64,000 nucleotides of DNA, taken from assembly GCA_033398695.1 (NCBI GenBank), contig CM065817.1, forward strand, positions 32,746,231 to 32,810,230. The letters run 5' to 3'. Position 1 is the stretch's first letter, and each line of letters begins with the position of its first letter. The notes beneath the pieces were generated by a model. It worked only from the letters and a program-made list of their open reading frames with translations, was not told the DNA's origin and made no database searches. The translations under genes and the position numbers were made by a program. This DNA comes from Orobanche coerulescens (lineage: Eukaryota > Streptophyta > Magnoliopsida > Lamiales > Orobanchaceae). Below, in pieces: positions 22,843 to 33,933 of this stretch.

Positions 22843-23544
22843 GACCAGAAGAGGTGCAAAAAGCAGAAGAGAGGTCTTCTGGTTGGTGACCAGTAAAGTC
22901 CTATCAACTCTCCTCGTTGACCTCCAGTAGACACCTACGAAGACCAGAAGAGGCGAACCTTGGTCAGCAGAGAGAATATTAATTAAATTTGAAACGGCAC
23001 AACGATCAACTAAAAGACAGACATATTATTTCATTAACACCGCCATTGATTGCTAACTCAACGGATATATTTTTTTTTGATAACTAGGTGATCCCAGCTT
23101 AGCCGGACTAATCCTAGTCCCTCAATGAACCCACTTCTAACCCATTGAGAGAAGTAAATCGCGAGTCGCTCGAGCAATTCCAGGGTTCCCAATGCCTTTT
23201 TCTGTACACTTCTGCGCACAAGGAGAAGCCCTTAACTGATTAATAGCGCCTGTGTTCCCAAAGACAGCTTCTGGAGAACACCACCGATTGGTCAAGACCT
23301 CCGGTTCCCAAAGAAGGAAATACTTCCACACTGCCGCTTGACGTGAGATTAAACATTGATTAGCGGTTGCTTGAGCTATCCCCGGGGAGCTAGAGGATCA
23401 TAAAGAGAAAAACTTCCTCTTTCACCTCCTTTGGTGGGGTTAGAACCCAAGACCTCTCCAAAGGAGTGTCTTGGAGTAGGCGTCCTACCACTGGACCACC
23501 CACCCTTCCCCAACTCACTGGATATATTCATACAATTATAAATA
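22843..23544 (+). promoter_or_regulatory. Putative internal promoter region of copy A, split by a SINE
   Basis: Between the end of pol and the place where the third ORF would start lie ACCAGAAGAG (22844), CTTCTGGT, GACCAGTA, CCAGTAGAC and ACCAGAAGAG again, up to about 22965. These are the motifs that fill this element's LTR. A TATA box (TATAAATA, 23537-23544) and a CT-rich leader follow. The SINE separates motifs from TATA. In copy A the third ORF itself is missing. Confidence 0.45.
23071..23511 (-). mobile_element. tRNA-derived SINE in copy A
   Basis: On the minus strand the head starts GGTGGTCCAGTGGTAGGACG, with a Pol III A box (GGTCCAGTGGTAGG, 23497-23484) and a B box (GGTTCTAACCC, 23447-23437). 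The 3' end is the A-rich tail, seen as T9-10 at 23071 on the plus strand. Imperfect 16-bp target duplications flank it (AACTCAACGGATATAT at 23055 and AACTCACTGGATATAT at 23512). The same SINE occupies the same site in copy B. The open frame at 23137-23331 is a chance reading of the SINE body. Confidence 0.88.
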
Positions 23545-23650
23545 GAGAGATAAAATGACCAGATAAATTCTTTACCTTTTCTCTCTATCTATCTATATTC
23601 TGCAATTAATCTCTCTCTTTCTCTTTCTAATTTCTTACTGCATAATCATT

Positions 23651-24735
23651 ATTTCATTTACTATTCTGCAATTAATCTTTCTCTTTCTCTTTCTCAATTA
23701 TCTTTATTTATATATTATCTTAATTATTATTTCATTTACTATTTATTAAAACAATAGTTTTTTATTTGTTTAAAACTATTTTGATTTTTTCTTTTGTTCA
23801 TTTTATCAATGTGAGTGAAGCTTGTGATAATCAGATAAATTTTATTGTGCATGTTCTTATACATTATTATGCATGAATGTAGATATTATTATGCATTAAT
23901 ATAACACTAGTTATAAAAATTTACAAATATTAGTTATTTGTTAAATTACTAGACTATTAACTTGATGAATTGGATCATGGTGGATTAATTGCGATAACAA
24001 AGTTAAAAGAATAATAATTACTATGCATGTTCACTGGTACTATTCCTTTTATTAAATCAGTTTTCATCATTTCATCTCCTATTCATTCACACTCTCAAGA
24101 TTTATCATCTTTCTTAATAAAAAAAAAACTATTCTCTAACGAGAAAAAAATTCAAAACGAAATTGTATAAATTTCTTTGATGCAGAAATTTTTTTGAAGA
24201 TGAAATCATTCACCTGTACCAGATGTCCCATCGTCGTATTCCCTTGTCTAATTTCTAATGAGACCTGCTATTCCCCCCCCCCCCCCACACCCGCCGTCTT
24301 CCCCCCCCCCCCCTTCTCTTTTTTTTTTTTCCCATTCTATCCTTTAATTATTTTTGTTATTTTTTGTTTTTTAGCAATTTTATCTTAATATATTTAACAT
24401 TAATATTATTTTTTTGTTATTATTAAAATTAATAGTTTCTCATATTTTATATATTATTTTAAAATATAATGTTAGAAACTTTATTTTTTTTTCTTTTCTA
24501 TCCTTTACTCCTTTGCACTTTAATTTTTTTTTCATATTATTTATTTATTTGTTCTTTATTTTTTGAATTTTTATTTTACTTTATTATTATCAAAATTAAA
24601 AATTTCTATTATTTATTTATTTATTTATTTATTTTTATTTATATTATTTATGATTAAAAATAACTACGGCACAATATAATAAATAATAAATGCGGAAAAT
24701 ACGATCAACATTGATAAATAAATTATTCAATTACA
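23651..24735. other. AT-rich DNA without a gene; C-tract at 24273-24313
   Basis: No gene is visible. The stretch holds CT-rich tracts continuing from copy A, two C homopolymers (24273-24286 and 24301-24313) followed by a T run, and an (ATTT)n stretch near 24605-24640. Confidence 0.7.
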
Positions 24736-26340
24736 TTATCTGGTCATCAAATCGAACCAAGATTGTATCCTTTCTCCATATGGATCAGCCCATCCTTTAC
24801 AATCTTCACTCACATTATTCCACCATAAAATTGGAATTGGTGGTACAGGATAATCGGAGTTCAAAAAAACTTGTACAAAGTGATTACCATTAACTAATGC
24901 AATTGCTATATGTTGACGTTGTTGAAATGGAATTGGAGCTGACCTTAATGGCAAATGTGTAAAACAACTTCCACTAAGAGGAGTAAATGCATGCAGCACA
25001 ACATTATATCGTGTTGCAATGACAAATCCCACACATAATGTCCATCCAACTCCACTGTGGTGCCGAGATTCAAGAAATTTAGTGCTCGCATCATATTATC
25101 TAAAGACCTCGTTCAAGCAGATAATGTGATGTGCGTTGGGAAAACTTCTCCTATTGAAGATATTAGTGCCAAATCTCTATCAAGAATAAGCACGGATGGC
25201 ATTAATGCCCCTTTTTCAAGCATAATTTTTAGACAATTTAAATGCCAAGTGTATCGCTCGTTAGTTCATCACACATATAGCCAAACATAAGTGAATAAGT
25301 TAGCTTCGTGGATGTGATACCCACGACCTCCAAGAAAGGAACCCGATATTCGTTCGTCTTGTAAGTGACGTCAATAACGAGTACCGTAGGAAATTGCGCA
25401 TATAACTCAATACTATCTCTATGAATCCAAACAATATCTATAATTGCTTGTGTCTCCGGATGCACACGGTACATATGAAAATAACCTGCATGTACCAAAA
25501 ATAGTTAGTTAATAGATGGACAAATTATATTAATATTTCAAATGGAAAAAAAACTTAATTACCTTTATGAATTAATTGAGATAAAGCATATTGGACGTTG
25601 CTTAATAAACACTTTTGGCCTTCCTTTCGCTTTGTACCGCATTGTAAATACTTTTAATGCCCGTAGTATTAGATGGGTCACGTTCCTTCAAGGCGCTTAA
25701 TAAACCGAGGAGCAGTAATCTCGGCCATTTTACTCACAATGCACTTTTCATCTCGTGTTAGTCTTGATGTGTACTCATGACCCTCTAAATATTGTGCTGG
25801 GGCATGATTATGCTCTACGCACACAACAGTAATTCCCCACAAAATACCATCTGGAGGAATCGGTACACCTCGTAGAGAGAATGGACAACTATTTTTTTGT
25901 ACTAGTACATCTTTTTAAAGTTTCTCCACTTTTTAAATATCTTGGTGGTTGATATTTTCCTCCCTTTCCACAAATTAGAGTGCATTTCGGGAGTTTGTTA
26001 CCTATTTTCTTTGCGGATTTATCAATAACTATGACGAATCCATTTTTCCTTCCGGTCGTCCTCACCCAATCTAACATCTCATCTCTACTTTCAAAAATAT
26101 GTAAAAAATAAATAAAAAGAGTAAAACGGATTAAATGAGCAATATATATACTAAACGAATTAAATGAAAAGAGCAAAACAGAAGAATATATTTATACGAA
26201 AAAAGAGCAATATATATATATATATATATACCAAAAAAATGACGAAACACTAAAAAAAAGATATTTATACGAAGTCGTACCTGATCAGTGATAAATTCAC
26301 ACGACATGTTCCCATTATTTGCTGAATTATATTCTTCCAT
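24736..26340 (-). pseudogene. Mutator-like (MULE) transposase pseudogene
   Basis: This is read on the minus strand. A first exon MEEYNSANNGNMSCEFITDQ (26340-26281) ends at a GT donor. An acceptor at about 26090 leads to RDEMLDWVRTTGRKNGFVIV, the FAR1-like N-terminal DNA-binding region. After a frameshift come CPFSLRG, HNHAP and LTRDEKCIVSKM, still characteristic of plant MULE/FAR1-type proteins. The transposase core follows at 25498-25240: FPTVLVIDVTYKTNEYRVPFLE holds the first catalytic Asp, and after another shift LILDRDLALISS holds the second. The last part, 25032-24736, reads HIAIALVNGNHFVQVFL and resembles the OTU-like C-terminal domain of some MULEs. The segment between core and C-terminus is missing. 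I did not find terminal inverted repeats. The gene is dead. Confidence 0.75.
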
Positions 26341-26494
26341 TTATTATAAACAGAATAGTGTTTCAGAAATGTGAACAAATAAGTGATATTACATGGGAAA
26401 TTTAAGAAGAAAATACAGAGAGATGATGAATTATATTTCTTCTTCACTCCCTATTTATAGCCAAACAAGACTACTAAATAATAAAAATAATTGA

Positions 26495-26628
26495 CATGAC
26501 AATTCAATAGGTAGTATAGATTATGGAACTATTTTGGTGAAAGACTTTGAAATGACAATTCAATTGGTAGATATAGGTTAGTGAACTATTTTGTTGAAAG
26601 ACTTTGAAATGACAACTCAATTGGTAGC
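26495..26628. repeat. Tandem repeat, about 57-bp unit, 2.4 copies
   Basis: The unit contains GACAATTCAATTGGTAG and GAACTATTTTGGTGAAAGAC. The first copy is at about 26495, the second at about 26551 and a partial third at about 26608. It lies upstream of the MULE pseudogene's first exon and is non-coding. Confidence 0.85.
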
Positions 26629-27214
26629 TAATAATAATAATAATATATATCAAGATAATAATATATAATCTGAATAATAATATATATTATTTGTATAGAT
26701 GACTATTGATGTAGTGGAGGATATTGCAATTTGTTATTTGGAAAAGGGTTGTTTTTGAAATATAAGGAAAATGTTTGTTGGTGAATTTTGGGATAAACTC
26801 GGCCTTTTTTTATCGGAATCGACCCACTGAATAAGACTCACTCCGCAGTGAGGTCCGTCGCTTTTTGGCTAAAAAACGACATTTAGGCCTTCGATTTTGC
26901 TTTTTTCTGTTTTTAGGGACTTAATTGTAATTTTTTAAAAGTTTGTGTGGTTATTATTAATTGCCGTGATTTTAACTCTAGCTTCCATAGAGTTTATATA
27001 TATGCGTGTAAGGCCATTATTTCAGACGTTCAATTAATTGAAGTTTTCTCTAAATTTTATTGAAATTCTTAGATCGGTTGAATCTAGATCTGTTCGAACG
27101 TATTTTCTAAATATTTTTTTTAAATATAAATATATTGTATAGAAATAAATTTATAAATTAGTAAAAAAATTATCAAAAAAATATCAGTAAAAAATTGAAA
27201 AAAATTTAAAGTAT

Positions 27215-27247
<33 letters not shown>

Positions 27248-28052
27248 ATTTTTTAAAAAAAGTGGAAGGGACAAAAAAAGACATTTGATTTTTTTTGTGA
27301 GCAAAAGAAGGGATTAGCATAGCCCCCTTTCTAATTGTGCAGCTGCGGTGCATTGCCCAAGTCCAAGAGATGACTGACAATTATATAAAACTTTACCGCA
27401 TATTCTCAGTGTCAAAAATAATTGAAATTTTCAAACTTAGAAATTAAATACGTCTAGAAAACTATAGGATGCTTCTTACAGTACTATATTCGGGGTAGGT
27501 TGCTACCAAGTCAAATGATATTATTGGTTGGTCTTAAAAAAAAAATGATATTATTGGTTGGTCTTAAAAAGCAACTCAAAAAAACAAAGAGAATTTGTAA
27601 AAAATTGCGAAAAATTATATTTAAAAATATTTGAACAAAACTATCTTTTAATAAATATTTTTTTGCGAAAGACTATCATTTGATATTTTTCATTAGATTG
27701 ACTAATATTTCCGTCATTGACCAACACATACAAAAAAAATATTTGTGAGAAACTAAATTTTACAATAATTATTTTACAAGAAACTATCTTTTATAATAGT
27801 TTTTCACTCTCATTTTATACCCTCATTCTATAATTTGGTTGTTGCTCATGTTCAGCACTGATGCTAATTCATCCACATTAACTCTCTCTCGTCTACTTGC
27901 CGCGACGATGGAAAAGCAAAGAAGAATTACTTTTGTATTGATGAGATCATTTGAATATTTGTAATCGAACCCAACTTGAATTATTTTTACATTTCCTTGA
28001 AAAAAAATTATTAAGTTGAAAAATTAATTATGATTAAGAAAAAAAATGTAAA
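26629..28052. other. AT-rich intergenic DNA
   Basis: No gene is visible. It contains (TA)n followed by (TG)n at about 27216-27247. A 25-bp tandem duplication (ATGATATTATTGGTTGGTC) lies at about 27516 and 27545. Repeated phrases of the ACTATCTTTTA type occur between 27640 and 27800. Confidence 0.65.
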
Positions 28053-29296
28053 AACATAACCAAAAAAACAATGATATAATTTATATTTTATAGTAATTTA
28101 TAAAAATGATATATAAATAAAATATTACAATTAAGTAATATGTAGATGATAGTCGACTTAAATATTCGAATATTATGCGAATCGAATACATGAATACTTA
28201 TATTCGTATTCATATATAATTTATTTAATAATTTATATATATTGAATTCAGTTAGACTCGATAAGGCTTGATTGAGCTCGTAAATATTAATATATTTCAT
28301 AAATTAAGCTCCAACTCGATTTGATATAGTAAATTAGTCAAACTCAAGTCGACAAGAAGCTCAATTCAACTTGAGTCAATTCTCCACATACACACACACA
28401 AGCACATGTGTGCACACACGTGTATATACATATTCGTAGGTATAATAAATATGTGTGCATATAATTTGTAATATATAATAATATTATAAATGAAAGGTTT
28501 AGTTAGATATATTGACTTTCCTAACAAAAATGGTTAAATGAAAATAAAGTTACTTGATTTTTACTTATCGAGCCCGGCTCGCATATAAGGCGACTGTGAC
28601 AGCGACTCATTAGGTAGGAAAGACTAAGTTTGAAAAGAAAATGGATATTAACAGGAAAAAATAAAAGATATATGTATATATGGATAGTCATGTATATAGC
28701 CCAACAATGAGAAAAATATTTAGATAAAACCAAACTTGAGGCCCACGATAATATGAGAATAAGAGATATGATATTTTTTTGGTTATTTATTATATTCAAT
28801 TTGAAAGTAACCGACTTTTATTTTTACTTTTGTTATTTTATTTTTAATTCTTTTTCTAACTTTTTTATTTAGTTGTAATTTCAAACTCAGTTTCTGATCT
28901 CTATTCAGTTCTCTTTTCTTTTTTATTGTTTTTGCGATATGAAAAAAAATTAGTAAAATAAATTTATTGTGTTCTGTTTATCAAATAATCTAATTTAACA
29001 AACAATGAAATTTGGATGTGTAAGATTTTGAGCTTTCCGTTATGAAAAATGATGAATTGATGAAAGGGATGAAGCAAATTATATTTTTACATTGACCACT
29101 ATCAGGGACAAATATTCCGAGCAATACATTATTAGTGTTAAGTTTTTAGTCCTTTGATATTATTGTAGTGGTGTACATATTTTAATTCCTTTTTAATTTA
29201 TGAAATGCATGGTGGTGTATTGTCGAAAAATTAAATTCTTAAAATATATTTAGTTATGATTTGTCGAAAAAATTAATACTATTTATTAGCAGGCAC
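28053..29296. repeat. Duplicated AT-rich flank, copy 2
   Basis: This is collinear with bases 1-1252, with scattered substitutions and small deletions. The homology continues without a break into the Gypsy LTR, so it is one duplicated block and not two separate repeats. Confidence 0.9.
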
Positions 29297-31109
29297 TGTA
29301 ATGTCCCGATATTACGTACAATTGTTTTAAGTATTAAACGACGCATAAATTATCCGAGTAGAAAATTTAATGAATTTCGATCTCGATTCATGATTTCATT
29401 TACATGCATGTGAAGAGTTTAAAATGACGATCATAAATATATCTGCTTTTATGAATTTAGATAAGTATACGAGACATACATAAGTCGAATAAGTGAATTT
29501 CGGAACAAAATATATAAAAAACAGATGGAAGGAAAATATAGCAGAGACAAAAAATTGGGACATAGTTCGATCTCGAGGTCAAACGTTCGACCTCGATATC
29601 GAACGTTCGACATACCGATCGACCTCTCTCCAGCAGAACAAATAGAGCGATCGAACTACCGTTCGAGCACCATCACGATCGGTCAGGCAGATGGTTCGAC
29701 TTGGAGGTCGAACGTTCGACCTTAAAGTCGGACGTTCGACCTAAGGTTTTTGGTTGAAACAAATCCGGGTAATATCTGTACTTTTGGACTATTACCTGAG
29801 AATATCTTCCCCCGAATCCTTTAAAACACGCCGAGGGACCAAGGAAAGTGACGTATATCAGCTGAACATGCATACTAATAGCCATATATTCTCCCCTACT
29901 TAACTGGAACATGCATGAGAAAAAAACCAGGAAGCAGAATCGTAGAGAGAGAGTTTTACAGCAAACAGTGAAATTTTCTGAGAATCACTTGAGCACTTTT
30001 CACGGCCTTTCACTCATATACACATAAAAAAGTGAGATCGTAGAACAATTTAAAGGGTATAAAGAAGCTCGGGAAGAATCGAAGGAGGTTACGATAGGTT
30101 GGAGCTTGTCGCGGAGGAGGAATCTGGATCGTTTCGACATCGTCTTTGCGTACCTTATTTTATCGACTTGCTGAGGCCAGTACCCTAAGTTTCGACTCTT
30201 ATGTTGTGATGTTGGTATATATATATCAATAGCATGAAAATACATGTTGGATTCATTAGGGTTTCATAAAAGTTGTTCGAAGAGAAAGTCATTATATGCG
30301 TTTTTGTCGATTTTACCAGTTCTTGATCGTATAGCCTATGAAATTGAGTTGTGCTTATGTTTTTGAGATGTGATTATAATATCAAGATGATATGTTGATA
30401 AACCTATTGAAAAGAATCCAAAATTATGGTGAAGAAAAACGTTTAAGGACTAAAAATCACAGAACGTCGATAAATTGTTCTTAATCGGTTGTATAGTTTT
30501 TCGGAGGTTACAACTTAAGATTTTAACACATAATTCTTAAGTAGGAATTTTGGTTAAAATCTGGAGAGTTTTGTTATGAAGATATCACGAAAATTATGGA
30601 AGAAAAATCGGGTTTGAATTGATAAAATATTTATTGGCGATTTTGGCCAAAAATGACGTTATGATCGAAGTTGGGTTGAACGGAGTAAAACCAGATTATA
30701 ACTCAAAATTTCAGTATGTTATGATTAAGAACAGATTACGATTGAGTTAATTTGGGTTTTATTAGTGTTCGTTTCAGTGAAACTGGAGAAATATAGGGGT
30801 AGACGAGTTTTGGGAGTTTTTGGTGAAATTTAACGTATATGGTAAAGATTAGTAATTTACCTAACGTAAATGTTGAGATGAAAATCATATGTTTGATATT
30901 ATATTCACATTGATTTAAGGTTATTGCGTTCGAGATGAGGATTTGGGGCGAAGAAGTACTACGAAGGGCGAGGTTTGAGGCAAGTGGAAATACTTATTCT
31001 ATGTTATAATTTACTTTGAGTATGTATTCTCATATTTTGATGTATTGGGGTAAATGCATATTTCAGGTCATTATCATGTGTGCATTTGAGATGTATTAGT
31101 AGTTGATCC
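29297..31109 (+). repeat. Gypsy G1 LTR, copy 2 (interrupted by Copia E)
   Basis: It starts TGTAATGTCCCGATATTACG, closer to the family opening than copy 1. It is collinear with 1253-2641 plus 8205-8629 of copy 1. At about 30682-30684 it holds the unoccupied CACTA-1 site (GAACGGAGTAAAACC). The homology ends at GTTGATCC, where Copia E starts. The rest of the LTR should lie beyond the window. Confidence 0.88.
29577..29742. promoter_or_regulatory. TCGAACGTTCGA palindrome cluster, copy 2
   Basis: The four palindromes described for 1534-1699 are all conserved here, with no substitution in the cores that I can see. The function is inferred from clustering only. Confidence 0.5.
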
Positions 31110-32180
31110 TGTAGGAGTAATTTCCGAAATATAAGCATTTTCGGAGTCGACCGGACTCCGGGCCACGGCACAAACCCTCCGGACCGTGGTACTACGCTTG
31201 AAAAGACGTTTTTCCTCACCTGCACTGCTGGGCCGCGGCACACAGCTGCCGAGCCGCGGCCCCATCGGAAAACTCAGCTTCTGGCCGAGCCACTGTACTC
31301 TGGGCCGTGGCCCCTGCCGGCCGGGCCGCGGCCCCTGCCGAGCACGCCCTGCCGGCCTCTGCCGAGCACCATCCTGCCGAGACCCGCCGAGACATGCCGA
31401 TCATCATGGGCCGCGGCTCATCCCTGCCGAGCCGCGGCCGTCATTTTGCTGGCCGATCACAGGCCGCGGCCGAGCCACAGCGCATTTTTGCGCAGTGTGC
31501 CGCGGCACACTTGGCCCGGGCCGCGGCACACGGGTCAAAACCTGCAAATTGGCACCTTTTATGCAGTTTTTTGGATCGGGACTTTATAACTTCATCTTCT
31601 ACACACTTAGAACAAGAGAGAGAGATAGAGAGAGAAACAAGAGAGAAATACAATTTTTTATTTTCCCGGAGATTTATCGGTCGGATCGTCGTGATCTTTT
31701 GACAAGAGCTTGGTAACTATTGGGCAAATCTTTTCACCGGTGTAGATCGAGTTTTTGAGTCCGGAAGTACGGGTATTTCGTTAGCTCTTTGTGTAAGCCA
31801 TTTACAGTTATTTTCTTTCTCGATCTTGTTGTTGTTATTGATTCCAAATACTTGAAGAACATTTATTACCAAGTATTTGACGATTGGTGTATACCCCTAG
31901 TTTGTATTAGGGACGATTGTGTATTTGTGTGTATTGGTGATAGTGGATTTAAGCGGCTTCGGTCCCGTGGTTTTTACTCTCGTCTTGAGGGGTTTTCCAC
32001 ACTAAAATTTGTGTCTCGTGTTTATTGTTTTTCGGATATCATTTGTATTAATTTTATCGAGTTGTAACTGTTGCTCTACTCGTCGGTAACCACAAAGTTA
32101 CGATTGAAGAGTGGGAATTTATCAAACGAGGTTCCGCTTTATTCGTTGTGACGTGACGTTAGTCGGTATTTTTCCCAACA
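31110..32180 (+). repeat. 5' LTR of Copia E
   Basis: It begins TGTAGGAGTA and ends TTCCCAACA, so TG...CA, 1071 bp. The left third is strongly GC-rich (31140-31540). TTTATAAC near 31581 is a TATA candidate just downstream of the GC-rich palindromes. A tract of AGAGAGAGATAGAGAGAG follows at 31615. Several long frames within it are by-products of GC richness. Confidence 0.85.
31157..31530. promoter_or_regulatory. GGGCCGCGGCMC palindrome cluster in E LTR
   Basis: About eleven copies of a GCCGCGGC-type palindrome (variants GCCACGGC, GCCGTGGC) occur at approximately 31159, 31180, 31234, 31253, 31303, 31325, 31410, 31430, 31463, 31499 and 31519. They lie upstream of the TATA candidate at 31581. CpG density is extreme for this window. 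Confidence 0.6.
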
Positions 32181-32183
32181 AAG

Positions 32184-32196
32184 TGGTATCCGAGCC
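32184..32196 (+). other. Primer-binding site of Copia E
   Basis: TGGTATCCGAGCC follows the LTR by three bases and matches the initiator-Met tRNA complement except at one or two positions. Confidence 0.8.
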
Positions 32197-32239
32197 ACGG
32201 GATTTGTTGTTTCGTGGTGTTTAGTATCTCAATCGTAAG

Positions 32240-33933
32240 ATGGAAGCCAACACGAGTAGAATGGTTAACTTGAATGGTTCAAACTACCACGTATGGAAGG
32301 GGAAGATGGAAGACCTTCTATACGTGAAGGATTATTATATGCCGGTTTTTAGCAAAGATAAACCGGAAGGGAAGTCCGACGCGGAGTGGACTATTTTGCA
32401 TCGCCAAGTTTGCGGATATATTCGACAATGGGTGGATGACAACATTTTGAACCATATTAGTGGAGAGAAGGATGCTCGAGAGTTATGGCACAAGCTCGAG
32501 CAATTGTATGCTCGGAAGACGGGGAATAATAAGTTATTCCTCATTAGACAAATGATGAATTTGAAGTTTCGAGACGGGACTCCTCTATCGGATCATTTAA
32601 ATACATTCCAAGGCATAATTAATCAACTTGCCGGAATGGGAATTAAATTCGAAGAGGAGGTGCAAGCTTTGTGGTTGTTAGGCACATTGCCGGATTCTTG
32701 GGAGACGTTTCGAACGTCGTTGTCTAACTCCACCCCCGATGGAGTCATTTCGATGGAACTAGCAAAAGGGAACATGTTGAATGAGGAGGTCCGAAGAAAA
32801 GCACAAGGATCTTCGTCACAGTCGGATGTTCTAGTTACCGAAAGACGGGGGAGAGGTCAAAGTAGAGGTTCGAGTAATAGAGGGCCACAAAGGAGTAGTT
32901 CTCGGGGGAAGTATGCCAACATCGAATGTTACCATTGTGGTAAGAAAGGGCATACTAAGAAATTTTACCGACAATTGAAGAAGGAGAATCGCCAAGGCCG
33001 AGAAAATTCACAAAAGAAGGAAAGCGGTAGTAATGATAAAACCGAAGTTAATACTACTACCGAAGAGTTCTTTGTTTGTTGTGATTATGATATGGTCAAT
33101 CTTGCTAGAGATGATTCGAGTTGGGTGGTCGATAGTGGAGCTACGTGTCATGTTACATCACGTAGAGATTTTTATTCCTCTTATACTCCGGGCGACTTTG
33201 GTATAGTCAAGATGGGTAACGATGGGTTATCCAAGATTGTTGAAGTGGGAGATGTGCATTTGAGATTCGACACCGGAATGGAACTTGTTTTACGGAACGT
33301 AAAACATGTTACGGACATGAGGCTTAATGTTATGTCCGTTGGTTTACTCGATGATGACGGTTACCATAGCGGTTTTGGCAAGGGGTTGTGCAAACTCACT
33401 AGAGGTTCCTTGATTGTCGGGAGAGGACAAAAGGAAGGAAAATTGTACGTGACACTTCCGAAGGTCACGACTAATTTTGTGAACACAATCGACAATAATG
33501 ACATGGCCGAGCTATGGCATAAGAGGCTCGGTCATATGAGTGAAAAAGGAATGGCGCTATTGTCGAAGAAGGAGGCGTTGTCCGGGGTTCACAAGGTACA
33601 CCTTAAAAGATGCTCTCATTGTCTAGCCGGAAAGCAAAGGAGAGTTACTTTTAAGAGTCATACTCCTTCACGGAAGGAAAATGTGCTTGATCTTGTTCAT
33701 TCCGATGTTTGTGGTCCTATGAAGACTAGGACGCTCGGTGGTTGCCGATATTTTGTCACATTCATCGACGATCACTCTAGGAAGGTGTGGGCTTACACCT
33801 TGAAGACCAAAGATCAAGTGTTAGACACTTTCAAACAATTTCATGCCTCGGTGGAAAGAGAGACCGGGAAGAAGCTAAAGTGTATCCGGACGGACAATGG
33901 TGGAGAGTACACCGGACCCTTTGATGAATATTG
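32240..33933 (+). CDS. Copia E gag-protease-integrase, N-terminal part (open, interrupted by D)
   Basis: ATG at 32240 opens MEANTSRMVNLNGSNYHVWK, the typical start of Tork/TNT1-type polyproteins. Gag (UBN2-type) occupies roughly residues 1-220. The zinc knuckle near residue 231 is CYHCGKKGHTKKFY, where the last Cys has become Tyr. The protease active site is VDSGATCH at about residue 298. The integrase zinc-binding part is HKRLGHM...CSHC at about residues 430-467. The first catalytic Asp is in HSDVCGP and the second in RTDNGGEY. The frame is open for all 565 codons and is cut at Tyr-Cys by element D. The reading that continues to 34213 is D's LTR, not E. Continuation at 38394 keeps the frame. 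Apart from the knuckle change, E looked coding-competent when D landed. Confidence 0.93.

Larger units (their letters stand above)
15269..23650 (+). mobile_element. Sirevirus-type Copia copy A, 3'-truncated
   Basis: The order is 5' LTR, primer site, gag with zinc knuckle, inverted gag C-terminus, protease, integrase, reverse transcriptase, RNase H, then a spacer with a SINE. Sequence identity to copy B (38881-46408) is very high throughout. Copy A stops matching B at about 23650, before the third ORF, and no 3' LTR is visible. It sits inside the G1 reverse transcriptase region. The exact left boundary is uncertain by a few bases: shared sequence with B starts at about AGATTCATATTGATATAG. Confidence 0.88.

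Noticed and set aside
23137..23331. 64-codon minus-strand frame
   Set aside because: It is the body of the tRNA-derived SINE.
1253..31109. The two Gypsy LTR copies as the 5' and 3' LTR of one element
   Set aside because: Homology extends about 1.25 kb upstream of both LTR starts, and no polypurine tract precedes the second. A duplicated block fits better.
31186..31716. 176-codon plus-strand frame and its overlapping frames as a gene
   Set aside because: GC-rich palindrome repeats keep several frames open at once on both strands. The stretch is entirely inside the LTR of Copia E and has no domain.
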